Assembly (NCBI GenBank): GCA_033557685.1
Contig: JAWQRN010000014.1
Location: 1 to 54,494 of the forward strand
From: Sperchopsis tessellata
Taxonomy: Eukaryota > Arthropoda > Insecta > Coleoptera > Hydrophilidae
Direction: 5' to 3'
DNA length: 54,494 bases
Part shown: in pieces, positions 12,060 to 23,639 of the stretch
Numbering within the stretch: position 1 is the first letter of the stretch
Layout: every line of letters begins with the position of its first letter
Translations under genes and position numbers: made by a program
The notes under the pieces: generated by a model
Seen by the model: only the letters and a program-made list of their open reading frames with translations
The model's database searches: none
Told to the model about the DNA's origin: nothing

Positions 12060-13784
12060 ATAGAACACCCTATGTACTCCTAGCCTATGTTTTCTTTTAG
12101 TAATTTAGATAAGATTTATTTACTTCGATACTTAGATAATACAGTGTATGGACGAAGCCCACCAAAACATTATATAGTATGTTAATTGTTATTACATGGA
12201 ATAACAATTCCAGAATAGTTTCAAAGATATTGATTTGGCAGATGATATATACACAAACTTTTTCGGCTGAGGTTGAGAGAAACTGAGATTATTCATTCCA
12301 TGTTAAAGACCATCTCCTTTAAGCCATTCCATTTTAAATGATCTCATTAATTTATAGATATAAGCCAAAACGATTCGTGTTTTAAATTTTGCTATGTGAG
12401 TTTGACAATGTCATTTATCTAGTGCAACCGATTTATGAAACAAGAGTATCAAAACCCAACAATCTCAAAAGATCTTTTATATTGTACTTCCTGAAATAGA
12501 AGGGTCATTCCAATCTGGAATGCACCAAGGATTTGTATAGAGGATTGCATCTGTATTAGTATTGAATAAGCCCTACTATAGGTCCAGAAGCAAATACTTT
12601 ATAATTTAATATATGTAATGAAATGAAGGTGGCACAAGGTACATTTTTGTAGTTGACGCTATGTGTAGCTTATTAATTTCGCATGTAACCAATATGGTAC
12701 TTTAAAAATTGGTTATACAAAACTATTACATAGAAATAAACAACTTATACTTTAATGTATAATTACAGTTTGGTATATTAAATTACACGTTACATTGACA
12801 TAAAGAGACTGCTACCAATTAATCCATATTCAAACATCTTTCTTATGATAGAATATGTACTCGCAGTAGTGATGCAATTGGCCTTATTTTTCAAAATGGC
12901 CGGGCACCAGGTGACACAAACGAGTACTGATTTTTTTGAGCCTATTTGTCACAATATCAGTGGTTGCTCATATATTTCAGTTGATAATTCACCAGTGCGA
13001 TCGATGTTTTTCAATGAGCCAGGATTTCCCTGGTGTATGGATCTGTGGCTGCACCAACTGTTATTATTATAATACTACCAGTTTAGTTAAAACAGTAAAA
13101 GTGATAATTTGGAGTATATTTAAGGAAATGTGTGCAATAGAGAAGCTATAGAAGATATCAAAACCAATATATGTTCAATGTTCTCTCGTGGCTGTGATAA
13201 TTAATATTAGGTAAATTAACGAAAAAATGTTTTCATAGAATTACAGTTTATTTTCAAATAATAAACAGTTTTAATTCGTATATTTCAAAATAAATGTTTA
13301 TCCAGTACCTGGATCTGAAAACGCAAATTATAAAACTAGATTCTCAAAGCAAAATATAAACATATTAAAAGAGTTCTGTCTACTTATTAGACAAGTGAAT
13401 TGCTCTACTCTATGGTTTACCCAATTGTTATCGGTAATGCGAAAAAAACAAAAAGGTTATGATAAAAAGTCGGCATAAATTAACAAGGTCGTGTGAATAA
13501 TATAAGCATGGATACTAACACATATTTTAGTGAATACTAGGTAAAAATCTGTTTCTTGGTCAAGATGAAATTTTTATGAGTATATCTATCTCTCGCCAAA
13601 AAAATGTTAAATTATAAACAAGAAAAAGTATGAAATTTTATTTCATTGTAATCTTGTTTTTGTACTTAGTAGGCTGGCTGGATATATGATTGATATCCGG
13701 CGATATAGCCTACCTGGTAAAATTGGCCAGGCACTGGGCACATGCCATTGTTTTGGTATAGTTAGTTTGTGTTAACCGCAAAAG
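12060..13784. other. non-coding intron DNA
   Basis: Nothing convincing is seen. Two overlapping frames at 12845-13151 are less AT-rich than their surroundings but have no recognisable domain. They may be an old transposon piece. Confidence 0.4.
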
Positions 13785-15225
13785 ATCACAATACTTAAAA
13801 ATAATAAAGTGCCAGGACCAGATTCTATAACGACCGAGTTGTTGAAGAACGGCGAGGATGTGTTGTGGTACAGAATACATCACTTACTACTGGCTATATG
13901 GAGGGAGGAAAAAATGATGTCCGACTGGGAGTTAGGAACAATTCAGCCAATACATAAAAGAGGAAACAAGGCAGTTTGTAGTAAATATAGGGGAATTATC
14001 TTACTTAATGTGACTTATAAAATACTGTCCAGTTTCTTAAACAGAAAGCTAACGGAGTATGCAGAAGAAATTATTGGTAAATATCAGAGCGGATTTACGC
14101 CAAATCGCTCAACAAACCATCACCTGCATATAATATGACAAATGCTTGAAAAAACATATGAGTACAACATTGAAACCTATAATATATTTATTGACTTTAA
14201 ACAGGGCTTTGACAGCGTAAACACAGGCAAATTAGACGAAGATCTAAGGCTAACAGGCATATCATTTAAAACTGATCAACCTGATAAAGGAAACATTAAA
14301 GAACACCAGAACAATTATAGCTGTACAGAATGAGCTGACAGAAGAGTTTAGTATAACTATAGGCGTTAGACAAGGAAATGCGCTATCTGCCCTGCTATTC
14401 AACCTGATCATCGATGCAGCTATTAAAAAATCAAACATACAAGGCTGTATAAGTACCAAGCCAAGGCACCTGTGCGCATATGCTGACGATGTAGTCATAT
14501 TAGGCAGAACTGACGCCGCAGTAAAGGAAGCGGACACGGAACCTAAATTGGCCGGTCTATTGATAAACGAACGGAAAACTAAACTCATGAAGTGCACAAG
14601 GGGTAACAACAATGTCACGGGAGAAATGGAAATCGTATACTTGTGGGACCAATTGAATGGCAAAAACCTAATATCCGAAGAAATTAAATGAAGAATAATG
14701 CTAGGAAACAGGAGTTACTATCCATGCTTCAACCTTCTGGATAGTGAACTCACAAATAACGAGGCACTGAAAATGTACAGAACACTCGTTAGACCAATAG
14801 TGACATACGTAAGCAAGATGTGGGCTAAAGCGAATGACCTTAGGGTCTTTGGGAGAAGAATACTGAGAAAAATATTTGGACTTACGAGAGTTGAGGGGGG
14901 AGTGTATAGAATCAAGATGAACTACGAACTGAACAACTTGATCAAAGGAGAAGACATCGTGAATTTGTCAAGACTCAGAAAATTGGGTGGCTTGGACATG
15001 TGGAGAGGATGAGTGGAAGCAGGAATTCGAAGTGAATCACGGATTGTAAACCTAGTGAAAAAAGAATGAGAGGCAGATCTAGGGGAAGATGGAAGAGTGG
15101 AATAGTATCTCAGGATACTGGGAGTGGGGAATTGGGAAAGGGTTGCGGAGGACCGGTCTAGATGGCGAAAGATCGTTGAAGAGGCTAAAACCCATCCAGG
15201 GTTGTAACACCAAAGGAAGAAGAAA
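13785..15225 (+). mobile_element. degenerate LINE reverse transcriptase (RTE-like)
   Basis: Read over three frames, this covers most of a non-LTR RT. KVPGPDSITTELLK opens it, then IQPIHKRGNKAVCSKYRGI, YQSGFTPNRSTNHH, the motif-A-like FIDFKQGFDSVN, the motif-B-like GVRQGNALSALLFNL, and an intact catalytic CAYADDVVILGR near 14475. Next come a maturase-like LVRPIVTYVSKMW, RRILRKIFGLTR, and the tail WRKIVEEAKTHPGL ending near 15205. At least four frame disruptions separate the blocks, so no single ORF remains. The architecture is like insect RTE-type elements, but clade assignment needs a phylogeny. It inserts opposite to NAA30 transcription. Confidence 0.85.
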
Positions 15226-15299
15226 GTTTGTGTTAATCAGTAGTATGTCACAGAGGGAATATGAAAGTTCCAACTGTTAAATATTAAAGTGAAATGTAG

Positions 15300-15560
15300 A
15301 GAAAGTTTCTAAGGCATGAAAGTAAATGAAACGCAGTACATATGAATTATTCACGAAGAATATGTAGTAAAACGAAAATGGACCAAGTAACGAATATTGC
15401 ATGAATATGTGGTAAAATGAAAAATTAACAATAAGATAAGACAAAAGCATGAGTCAATGGTTTGGACATGTATAACGCATTAATTAAGAACAAGTGTAGA
15501 AGGTTAAATATAGGACAACTAAAAAGAAGCCGAGAACCTGATAGATCATGAGAGATGGCA
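15300..15560 (+). mobile_element. decayed LINE 3' end
   Basis: A broken frame around 15461-15545 reads QWFGHV, then RIN, then KKKPRT. This is the WFGHV-R(M/I)...RGRPRT motif found at the C-terminus of many insect LINE ORFs. It follows directly on the RTE-like element and precedes the poly-T of the next insertion. The call rests on a short, broken match. Confidence 0.35.
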
Positions 15561-15564
15561 AGAA

Positions 15565-16451
15565 TTTTTTTTTTTAATTTACCAGTCTATGTAATTACAT
15601 ATTCAACTAAAACTGAATACCATTTTCTTAAAAGAGCGTTCCATAGGTCCGAAAGTCTTATCTATGCTGATTAGAATCTTAAGAAGGTCAAAAGGTGGCT
15701 GTAAACCAGCCAATGTGATATCTCTAATCAGGTTTACTCTGTTATATAATGGACATTTAAGGATATAATGATCAGTATCACCTATGCTGCTATCTTAATT
15801 CTATTTAAATAGGCAGGTGTTGTTGTATGATTTAATCTTGATCTAGTAATTGACACGACGTGTCTTCTTTGTGATTGTTTGTTATGGAACCATGGTTTAC
15901 GAGTAATTTCATTCTTAATTTTAAATAGAAAATCACCTTTATTTTTTCTATTAAATGACCACTCCATTTGCACTTTTCATATATTTCTTGTTTCTCTTGG
16001 TTATAGAGATCTGGACAGGATATCTTATAATCTAAATTCTCGCTGCTCTTGCAAGCATCCTTCGCCGAATCGTCAACCTTCTCATTGTGAGCGATGCCCA
16101 TGTGGCCTTTCACCCAATGAAACTTAATTATTTTATTGTTAGCCTGCAGGTTCTTCAGGTTTTTGTAAATATCATATTATTCCTTTTTGAATAATTCGTT
16201 AAACAACTTAGTACACTTCTTGAGTCAGATATCACAACTATAAGTTTACTGTTCACACTAGAACAATATTTGAGAGATTCATTCAATACTACGGCCTCTG
16301 CTGAGAAAATAAAGAATTCTAAAGGTAATTTGATTCTCTTAAAATCATTTAGAAGGGGGCAGTAAAAAGTTGCTCCAACGACATCTTTCTTCTTCAAGCC
16401 ATCAGTATAAATTTGTAAATATCCTGGGTACAATTGATGTACTGATGGCAA
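15565..16451 (-). mobile_element. LINE fragment with RNase H domain and poly(A) tail
   Basis: On the minus strand the sequence encodes an RNase H domain. It has LQIYTDGLKKKDVVGATFYC (first Asp), FFIFSAEAVVLNESLKYC (Glu), IVVISDSRSVLSCL (second Asp) and KGHMGIAHNEKVDDSAKDAC (His and last Asp). A frameshifted tail DTDHYILKCPLYNR follows, resembling the Cys/His finger at the end of Jockey/I-type ORF2. A poly-T run at 15565-15575 is the poly(A) tail on the element's own strand. It is 5'-truncated and carries several stops and shifts. Confidence 0.8.
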
Positions 16452-16502
16452 GAATGTGACAGGATGGTTTTAAACTCAAGGAAACAAGTGTGTAGAGGCT
16501 CT

Positions 16503-16615
16503 GACAAGTGCCGACGTTTCGTCCACTGTTGCAAGGGACATTTTTATTCATTGAAGTAACATCACTCGCCTTGAAAAAGTCCCTTGCAACAGTGAACAAA
16601 GCTTCGGCACTTGTC
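16503..16615. repeat. 37-bp inverted repeat of Penelope type
   Basis: Arms 16503-16539 and 16579-16615 are near-perfect reverse complements, sharing GACAAGTGCCGA and CACTGTTGCAAGGGAC. They are separated by 39 bases. The following 16617-16650 block matches the Penelope-like terminus at 1-50. CACTGTTGCAAGGGAC also matches the ends of the related elements at 21900 and 40340. I interpret it as a Penelope pseudo-LTR or terminus lying in a head-to-head arrangement. Confidence 0.65.
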
Positions 16616-16760
16616 TTACGGTTTCCACCCAGAAACAACATTCATAAAGTGTGTAGAGTTTATTCTTTGAAGTAACTTATTTTGAAAAAGTCCCATGCAG
16701 AGAAAGAAACGTCAGCACTTTTAAGAGCTTCTATATGGTTTTATATTACATTCAACCAAT
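16616..16760 (+). mobile_element. Penelope-like terminus, continuing
   Basis: GGTTTCCACCCAGAAACAAC at about 16619 repeats the window-start block. A second related piece (GAAAAAGTCCC, GAAACGTCAGCACTTTTAAG) follows to about 16730. There is no protein-coding part. Confidence 0.5.
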
Positions 16761-17620
16761 AACAGCTTTTTACCAGACGAGGTATCTGAAATTGTAATAT
16801 ACAGATGTCAAAAAGACAATGGGTAGATAAAACTGCACACAATATTAGTTAGACGTTGTGATAATGATTTTTGACAAAATTAACTATATAATACACATTC
16901 AGGCAGTTCTATTCTATGTATGGGCTTGCAGTGTATGTTTTATCTAAATCATATCACTGAAATCTAACAGAAAATAGTGCTACCATTATAAAACTTTTGC
17001 TAAGGGCATTGTGCTTCAACATAGTATTAGGAGTGAATAAATTCAATTTGCAAGGCACACTACTAAGTGTAGAGTAGTAAACATATTATTATTCACTCAA
17101 GTCAACAGTATTTGAGTCTATATTAATAATAGCAAAAAGTGAATAAAGTCTGGAAAACTGATGTGACAAATATAATTAAAGCAATACCTAAGTCTTATAT
17201 TTGTTTCATTATTTGACCACATCATTTAATGTAGAAAATATGTCAATAGTTAGACAATAGGCATATGCCACAAATTAAATAACTGAGAAGTCTAAATTGC
17301 AGAAATGAAATTGTAAAAATGATGGAGAACATGGGAAAGAAAAAGTATATGCGTGTTACTAAGGTTATAAATATAACATAGGTCATCACAGTATCTGCTG
17401 TTCCTTCAACCGAACTCTAAACCAAAAGAAAATTCCACCTGCTAGTGATTTGTATAATTCATTATTGAAATTTGAATTGAGTAACAATATAATTAAAGAA
17501 ATCATTATACAATACTACTACTAGTATTATTAATACTAATTAACTTCAGGGATTTTACTTTTGATAAATTATAACTTTCTGTAAAGATAAAGAATAAACA
17601 TTATTATATAAGAAATATTT
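16761..17620. other. AT-rich intron DNA
   Basis: No element or coding sequence is recognised in this distal part of NAA30 intron 1. Confidence 0.5.
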
Positions 17621-17626
17621 CAGTAC

Positions 17627-17888
17627 CTAAGCTATCTTTAAGATTCTTTCCTTGTATTTCAGCATCCGTTCCATTTATATGTTCATTTTGGTTATTCTTT
17701 TTACAAATTTTTCCTGTAGCTTTTCCTCTATCTTCTGACAATCCATTGACAATGCCATTCATATTTTTCAATTTTAACATTTCAATTTCACTGGAATTTT
17801 CATTTTCTTGGCCTTCTTGGTGTTTATTTAAACTGACAGATGAGCCCTTTTTATTTGAGCCTTTCGTCTTCTCCCCAACTTTATTCAT
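17627..17888 (-). CDS. NAA30: NAA30 exon 1: start codon and disordered N-terminus
   Basis: The ATG at 17888 opens an 87-codon segment plus one base. It is rich in Lys, Asn, Glu and Ser, begins MNKVGEKTKGSNKKG, and ends DSL plus the first base of a Gly codon, split before donor GTACTG. Exon 2 supplies the missing two bases (GT), and the frame continues into the NAA30 domain. NAA30 proteins have variable, disordered N-termini, so low similarity here is expected. Linkage to exon 2 rests on phase, donor/acceptor quality and lack of any alternative. This Met is the best start I can see. Confidence 0.75.
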
Positions 17889-20800
17889 ATTAAGTAATTA
17901 CCGATTAACTATCAAGGCAATTCTATGAATAACATAATCATGTCAAGTATTGATACTAACAAATTATTTTTTATTTAAATAATTTCTAAAAGCGGACATC
18001 TTGCTTGTCCGACAACAGGGATTTTTAGGTTATTTGCAAACCGAGGACGAAATGTCAGGATCAAAATCTTAATTTTCAAATTAGCAATTTCGTGATTAAA
18101 TAAATTTTTAAAACTTTACCAGGTAAATATTTATAACACAGAAATTTTAAAGAATTGTTAGAACATTGAGCACTCAATTAAAATGTTTTAAATTTGTTAG
18201 TTTTTAATTCATAACCTCATTTTATGTTTAGAAATTCACGTTTATCCCCACCCCCACTATCTTAGGGTATTTCTAGCTGTTTAGGTGTAATTTTAATGAG
18301 GTGATTGTGCAAGGATTTGAAATTAAATGTATTTAATGAGTTGATTTCTTGGATTCTATTTGACTTAAATATAAATCTAGAGAAGAGTTTTAGTGTTCCA
18401 ACCTCCATGAAAGTTCAACTCGCAAATTAGAGTTTAGATTTAACACTTCGTACACTATCTTTCAGGAGGAATGTTAAACGTTCAGTGCCATGTATTATAA
18501 AGGTTTGAATTCATGTGGACGTTTAAAAGCCTGTCATATATTTAGGTAGAGCTTTTACTATACGAAATACCTACTTTTTTACGCTGTATCAGTTTATCTT
18601 GAACCGGATAATCTAAACATTGATATATCGTGTGAATACCAGTGTTTCAGGTGACAGCTAGAATACTCATGTTTGCTGCCAGTTTAAGTTTTATTAAAAA
18701 CGAATTCTCTTTTCATTGCATTTAGATTGTTTTAGACATTATACTATAAACATATTTTCAACAGGAAAAGGATTATAATTTTGATGATTGACATAAAATC
18801 CATTGTTATGTAAAATGATTTATTGCTTAAAGGTAAATTTTATTTGATAAAAATATGTTATAAACACAGAAAGCTTGTGAGTAAAAAATAAAGGATCTTT
18901 GTCATTATTGTTCAAATCACTGGTCTTCTCACTCAAATCAACGATTATTACCAAATAATATCAATTTTGTGAAATTTTTAAACAGCTATATTTAATTCTT
19001 TCGTTACAATTCTTTTACAATCAACCACATAGCAATAGAGTGAAGGGGCTCCATAATGAAAAAGCGTAATTTGTTAATGGAAACTTAGAAATGCTTGTAA
19101 TAGGTTAACTGTTAAGGTAAATTTTCATAATTTGCTAAATAAATTTAACATTTTTGCAAAAGTAATATATTTATCGTCCAAAATTAGACCTCATGTGGCA
19201 TATATGATCACACACTCTGCCGGGTCATTCTTTATGTGTTTTTTTAATTGATTCGGCGATCAACGTTTTAGTTCAGTGAAAAATATAATGCTGTCTAGTG
19301 ATAAAATATGGTACCTACCAATATAATTTAACAAATTAATAATTTGTTACTGCTATTGTTTTAAAAATAGTTACGTATACCACATTTAAAACACTATAGC
19401 AAGGGCATTATGTGTTTGATGAACAATCCCTTGATCTTTCCAAATCTCTTTAAAGACTGAATAAACCCTCTCTCGAACGGATTCATTAATCACGAGTCTC
19501 ACACAAGACTGAGTCATGTACTGTAGACTGCCATGAACTTGAAATGTTGAAATCAGACTCGTTACTGATTGATTAACAGATGTTCGTAGCTTTTTTTTTT
19601 ATTCTCAAATGTAGGTTGTGTTTTAATTAGTACGATACACCATAAATATTGTTATATTTTTACTAGTTCATAAATAACATATCAACAAATTTAGTGTATT
19701 TCTTTTAAAAGTGCATAGTTTACAATAAAATTTACAGCAGGTACTGTCCCTATACACACGTCTCCCTGTTATATAGTTCTTAGTCAGAACTGGGTAGTCG
19801 AGTTGCTTATCCATATCGAGCCTGCTCCTTAATATCTGTCACAGGCGAAACATTAAGTGTGGTCTTCGCTGCGAGGAGCGTCTCGTCTCATCTGGTAGAA
19901 TCAAACACGGACTAGAATATCTGGAATGAGTTTGAGAACCGTTTGTAGTATTTCATGGAGTAAACTGCAAAGATGAAAGGCACACAAATGGCAACGTGAC
20001 ATCTAATTTTCAAATCCATATTGACCTTCAAATTTTTAAAGTACAATAAAAAATAAATCAAGTGTGCCTTGATCTATAGAGATACACGTAAGTGAACACC
20101 TGGCATTCTCATTATTCTTGCGGGTTTTAAAATTAAACATTTTTAAAAAAAAAGATAAGGTAAATATTGCATGAAATTCAAAAAAGACACTACTTAAAGT
20201 GCTTAACTGAAAGGTGGTAGAAAAGCCTGATTAAGATTCCTCATATTTTGGAATGTTTCATCAAAATTGATTTGCATTCTTGTCTTGTATCCGAATAAAA
20301 GTTTCCGTCTTGGTCTGTTTTTTTTTGAGAACTTCTTTAATAAGGTTATTGAATTTTAAAAGAATCAAACTGGTGGACTCTTAGTAACCTCCAAAATGGA
20401 CTTCTCAAAATGGTATCCAGTAATTATCAGAAGTGACATCTTCAGAGTCTGGAAAGTATCTATTAAGGAAATCACAAAGAAAATAGCTAAAAATTGTTTG
20501 GATATCATAGCATCCCGGCACACTATGCGCCAGCATCTCTCATCATGGTATTCCGTCGTAACAAATTAATTTGAATCCTACCCTATATTTTATCTGTATT
20601 AGCTCAAATATTTTGTTCAAATTTGATAAAATGATTTATGATTATGATTGGCAACAAATGCCTTATGGCAGTCTTAAAACTTTACCATTGGACATCATAG
20701 ACGTATAAGGAATAGATAAAACCTTGGCCCCCAAAGTCGGACACACTTGTCGGTATGAATATTTTATCAAGACATTCAACTATTTATCATTAATGAGTTG

Positions 20801-21860
20801 GGCTATCCCAAATTAGTGCTATTTTTTATTTTAGCTTTTTTTAAAATTGAGTTTATTACATTTTTCCAGTATATTTTTGGGTGTAACAAAATGAATATAC
20901 ATACGATAAACAAAATTAACACTATAATATTAGAGATTTGGTTCACTTAGCAATAATTGAATAAGTAGATATAAGCAATTATTTTCCGCAGGTTTATTCG
21001 GTTTTCTATTATTTTTAGCTATACCTATCTGTGTCGACTGCAGAGAGGTCGTTTTAAAAATGCAAAATGTTTAAAAATTATTTAAAAAACCATATAAAAG
21101 AAGAAATGCTTTCTTATATGGCTACATTTTTGTTTGCCGAACTGAATGTCACTAATAAGAATTTTAAATAGTTAAATTTAAAATTGAATTATTTTACATA
21201 TTGCTCAGTCCTTGTTACCGTTTTATACTATAAATTAATTCAGATTTGTTTCATTAAAATAAAAATAATCAAATCATTGTTCAGTGGTGGAGACTTGATT
21301 AAATTTTCTCTAAATTGCACAAAAATACACAATTACCTTTATATATTTTCAAAATCTCGCTTTTTAAATGTTGATTACAAACGCTCGGGTGCTTTTATAT
21401 CTGACACTCACAGACCACTTCCACTTTTGGAAAAAAACAAAGTTTTACCATAACACATACGTCTTCCAGGATATCTTTTGTTACAAATCTTGGTGGTCTG
21501 CCTGGTAAAGTTATTTTTACCACAAAATATAAAACTTACTTCAATCATAGTGTAAATCATTTTTACCGGACTTATTTGCAACTTTTGAAAATTAGTTAAA
21601 CTAAACTGTTAAATATCAGTTAAATTAAAATGGTTTGTTATTTTAATTACATTTTTGTAAATCAAGATGTAAATACATAGTTGATACACTTGGAAAGTCA
21701 ATATGTCAAAAACTCTAAACAAAAATATAAACATGTTTTCGCAGTTCTACTTGAAATAAAGTTGTCTTTCCGGAAATGCAAAATAAAAATTTGGGATGTA
21801 TTTTGAAGATGTGAGAGTGGATTAGAGACAAAGTTGCCAGGTTTAAAAACAGTGTATTGT
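17889..21860. other. intergenic DNA between NAA30 and COA6
   Basis: The first 150 bases are presumably the NAA30 promoter and 5' UTR, with no clear TATA box. The rest is AT-rich. Two less AT-rich patches (about 19740-19960 and 20380-20760) look like old repeats but could not be assigned. A minus-strand phrase LPGRPPRFVTKDILEDVCVM near 21440-21510 hints at a transposase-type helix but is too short to call. Confidence 0.4.
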
Positions 21861-22075
21861 GATATCTGTAGGTTTTCTAAGAGATAACAGTGGATTGGAT
21901 TTTTTCTGCTAACATTTTTTCTACCGTTGCAGGGGACATTATCAAGGTGTGTAGCCCTTAAAAGTGTTAGGTATGCACTGCAAAGTAGCTCATTCAGACT
22001 ATGACTAGCATTTTTGAGAGCTATATGTCAGTCTATAGTTAGCACTTTTTAGAGCTACTTGTCCTCTTAATAAAA
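21861..22075. repeat. inverted composite of a Penelope-type terminal repeat
   Basis: The left half (GATATCTGTAGG, GGTTTTCTAAGAGATAACAG, TTGCAGGGGACATTATCAAG) matches the orientation seen at 31238-31330. The right half (TATGACTAGC, GAGAGCTATATGTCAGTCTA, TAGCACTTTTTAGAGCTACT) matches the opposite orientation seen at 43797-43975. The switch falls near 21985-22000, so two copies were joined in inverted orientation. No coding sequence is present. Confidence 0.6.
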
Positions 22076-23305
22076 AAAAAAAACATTGACGTATCCACTT
22101 GTATTGATTTCATTATGGGTTACATTTTACCATCCTCTTTACCTTGCATGTGTGAAGAGAACTAACAGCTTCACACAATAATTTTGTTATATCAAGCTCT
22201 TCTACTTATTAACAAATTATAGACTGTAGATGGAGACATTTATTTGGATACATGATACATGAACCCGTAAGAACATTACAATACTTAGAATATGTAACAT
22301 AATTTTGAGAAATGTTAGAATATGTAACTTAATTTTGAGAAATGTCATATTTGTCATATAGTTAGTTTATATCGGGAGTTAGGTTTGCATTTACTAAATC
22401 GGAACATTCTCTCTGAAATTCAGCAACATAGTAACATTGGTTGAAGGTTATGTCTTTATTGTTTTTTCCTTAATGCTTGTTACTATACTAAACAGTTAAC
22501 ATATTTTAGTTGGATCATCCTTATTAAGATACATAGTAAATGTAATAGTAATTAATTTGTTAATTTATTCAATTTTGTAACTGAATTAATATGTTTTATT
22601 TCTGATATATCATACACGATTCAGATATTTATATTTTTGGCAGTATAAAATCATTTTGCAAAAATGTTCTTGAAGGTAGTGTTAAGTTTTATAATGATTT
22701 TGTTGCTGTTCTTATGCCTACCATTCATTAAGAATCAAGTCAAGAATCTTAGCAACAAAGCAGATTAATTAAGTTGCAGAAGTATTCCAGTAAAAGTAAT
22801 AAATAACTGTATTTACAAAAACAAAGAAATAGTAATGGTAGAAAACACTTTACGCATACAAATAATAATATTTCTCTAATGTAAACAATACATGTTAATG
22901 TCAGGTTTATTTCATATTAAGAAAATATTTCTTGGAAATCTATTACACTTGATCCAAACAAAAATATTCCAAAAATAATTTTTTTATAGATTCACATCTG
23001 CTTCACAAACTTATTTTTAAAAGTGTTTATTAATAAAACTTATTTCTAGTAAATCAAAGTAATGTATAAAATTAAATCCACTTAAGCAACTACTTTTGCT
23101 AATGACTTTTCATAGTTATAACCAGATTAAATTTGAAATCTACAAAGACAATCCTATTTTTAGATATTCTCAAGGCAAAATAGCATATATGTTAATTATT
23201 TTTAGACCAGAGAAATATTACACAAATTTGATTAGCTGGAAATATAAATTTCCCTACTAAAAATATCCAACATGCTTTGATTTAGTTTTGCTATTTATTC
23301 TAGTG

Positions 23306-23548
23306 ATGTCGTTCCCTACAAAAGAAGAAAGGTCCGTATGTTGGGGGGCCAGAGATAAATATTGGGAATGCTTGGACACAAACAATCAATCTGATGCTGT
23401 TAAAGATGGACCTTGTGTACAATTCAGAAAAATGTATGAAAAATCATGTTCGCAACAATGGGTGAAACATTTCGACCGAAAGAGGAGCTACCTTCAGTTC
23501 AAACAGAAAATCGAGAAAGATGGGTACGAACCTTTGGATGAAAAATAA
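23306..23548 (+). CDS. COA6: COA6, cytochrome c oxidase assembly factor 6
   Basis: This encodes an 80-residue small twin-cysteine protein of the mitochondrial intermembrane space. It helps deliver copper to the Cu-A site of cytochrome c oxidase subunit 2, acting with SCO1/SCO2 and COX2. The sequence shows the diagnostic CX9C (VCWGARDKYWEC) and CX10C (CVQFRKMYEKSC) pair, then QQWVKHFDRKRSYLQFKQK and a short acidic tail. I choose the ATG at 23306 (MSFPTKEERSVCW), which matches the usual family length. TTTATTCTAG just upstream could be a 3' splice site for a 5' UTR intron. A polyadenylation signal follows. No partner gene is adjacent. Confidence 0.95.
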   Translation: MSFPTKEERSVCWGARDKYWECLDTNNQSDAVKDGPCVQFRKMYEKSCSQQWVKHFDRKRSYLQFKQKIEKDGYEPLDEK

Positions 23549-23577
23549 TATTAAGATTAATATAGTAATGCTTTGTA

Positions 23578-23608
23578 AATAAATGTAGTAGCTAACAATC
23601 AATAAAGA
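23578..23608 (+). terminator. COA6 polyadenylation signals
   Basis: Two AATAAA hexamers lie about 30 and 55 bases after the stop codon. They are followed by a T-rich run near 23625-23637, as expected for a cleavage and polyadenylation site. Confidence 0.6.
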
Positions 23609-23639
23609 GTTTTATTTAAGTTCTGATTTTTTTTTTTGC

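Larger units (their letters stand above)
10495..17626 (-). other. NAA30 intron 1
   Basis: This 7.1-kb intron begins at a GTACTG donor (17621-17626) and ends at TTTGTAG. It hosts most of the retrotransposon pieces in this part of the window, including two LINE fragments on the gene's strand and one on the opposite strand. Splice phase across it (1 into 1) is consistent. Confidence 0.88.

Noticed and set aside
21430..21520. Minus-strand phrase GRPPRFVTKDILEDV resembling a transposase helix-turn-helix
   Set aside because: The match is about 20 residues and is surrounded by stops, which is not enough to call an element.
23288..23305. Upstream extension of COA6
   Set aside because: It uses a non-ATG start and crosses a likely splice acceptor. 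The ATG at 23306 fits the family.
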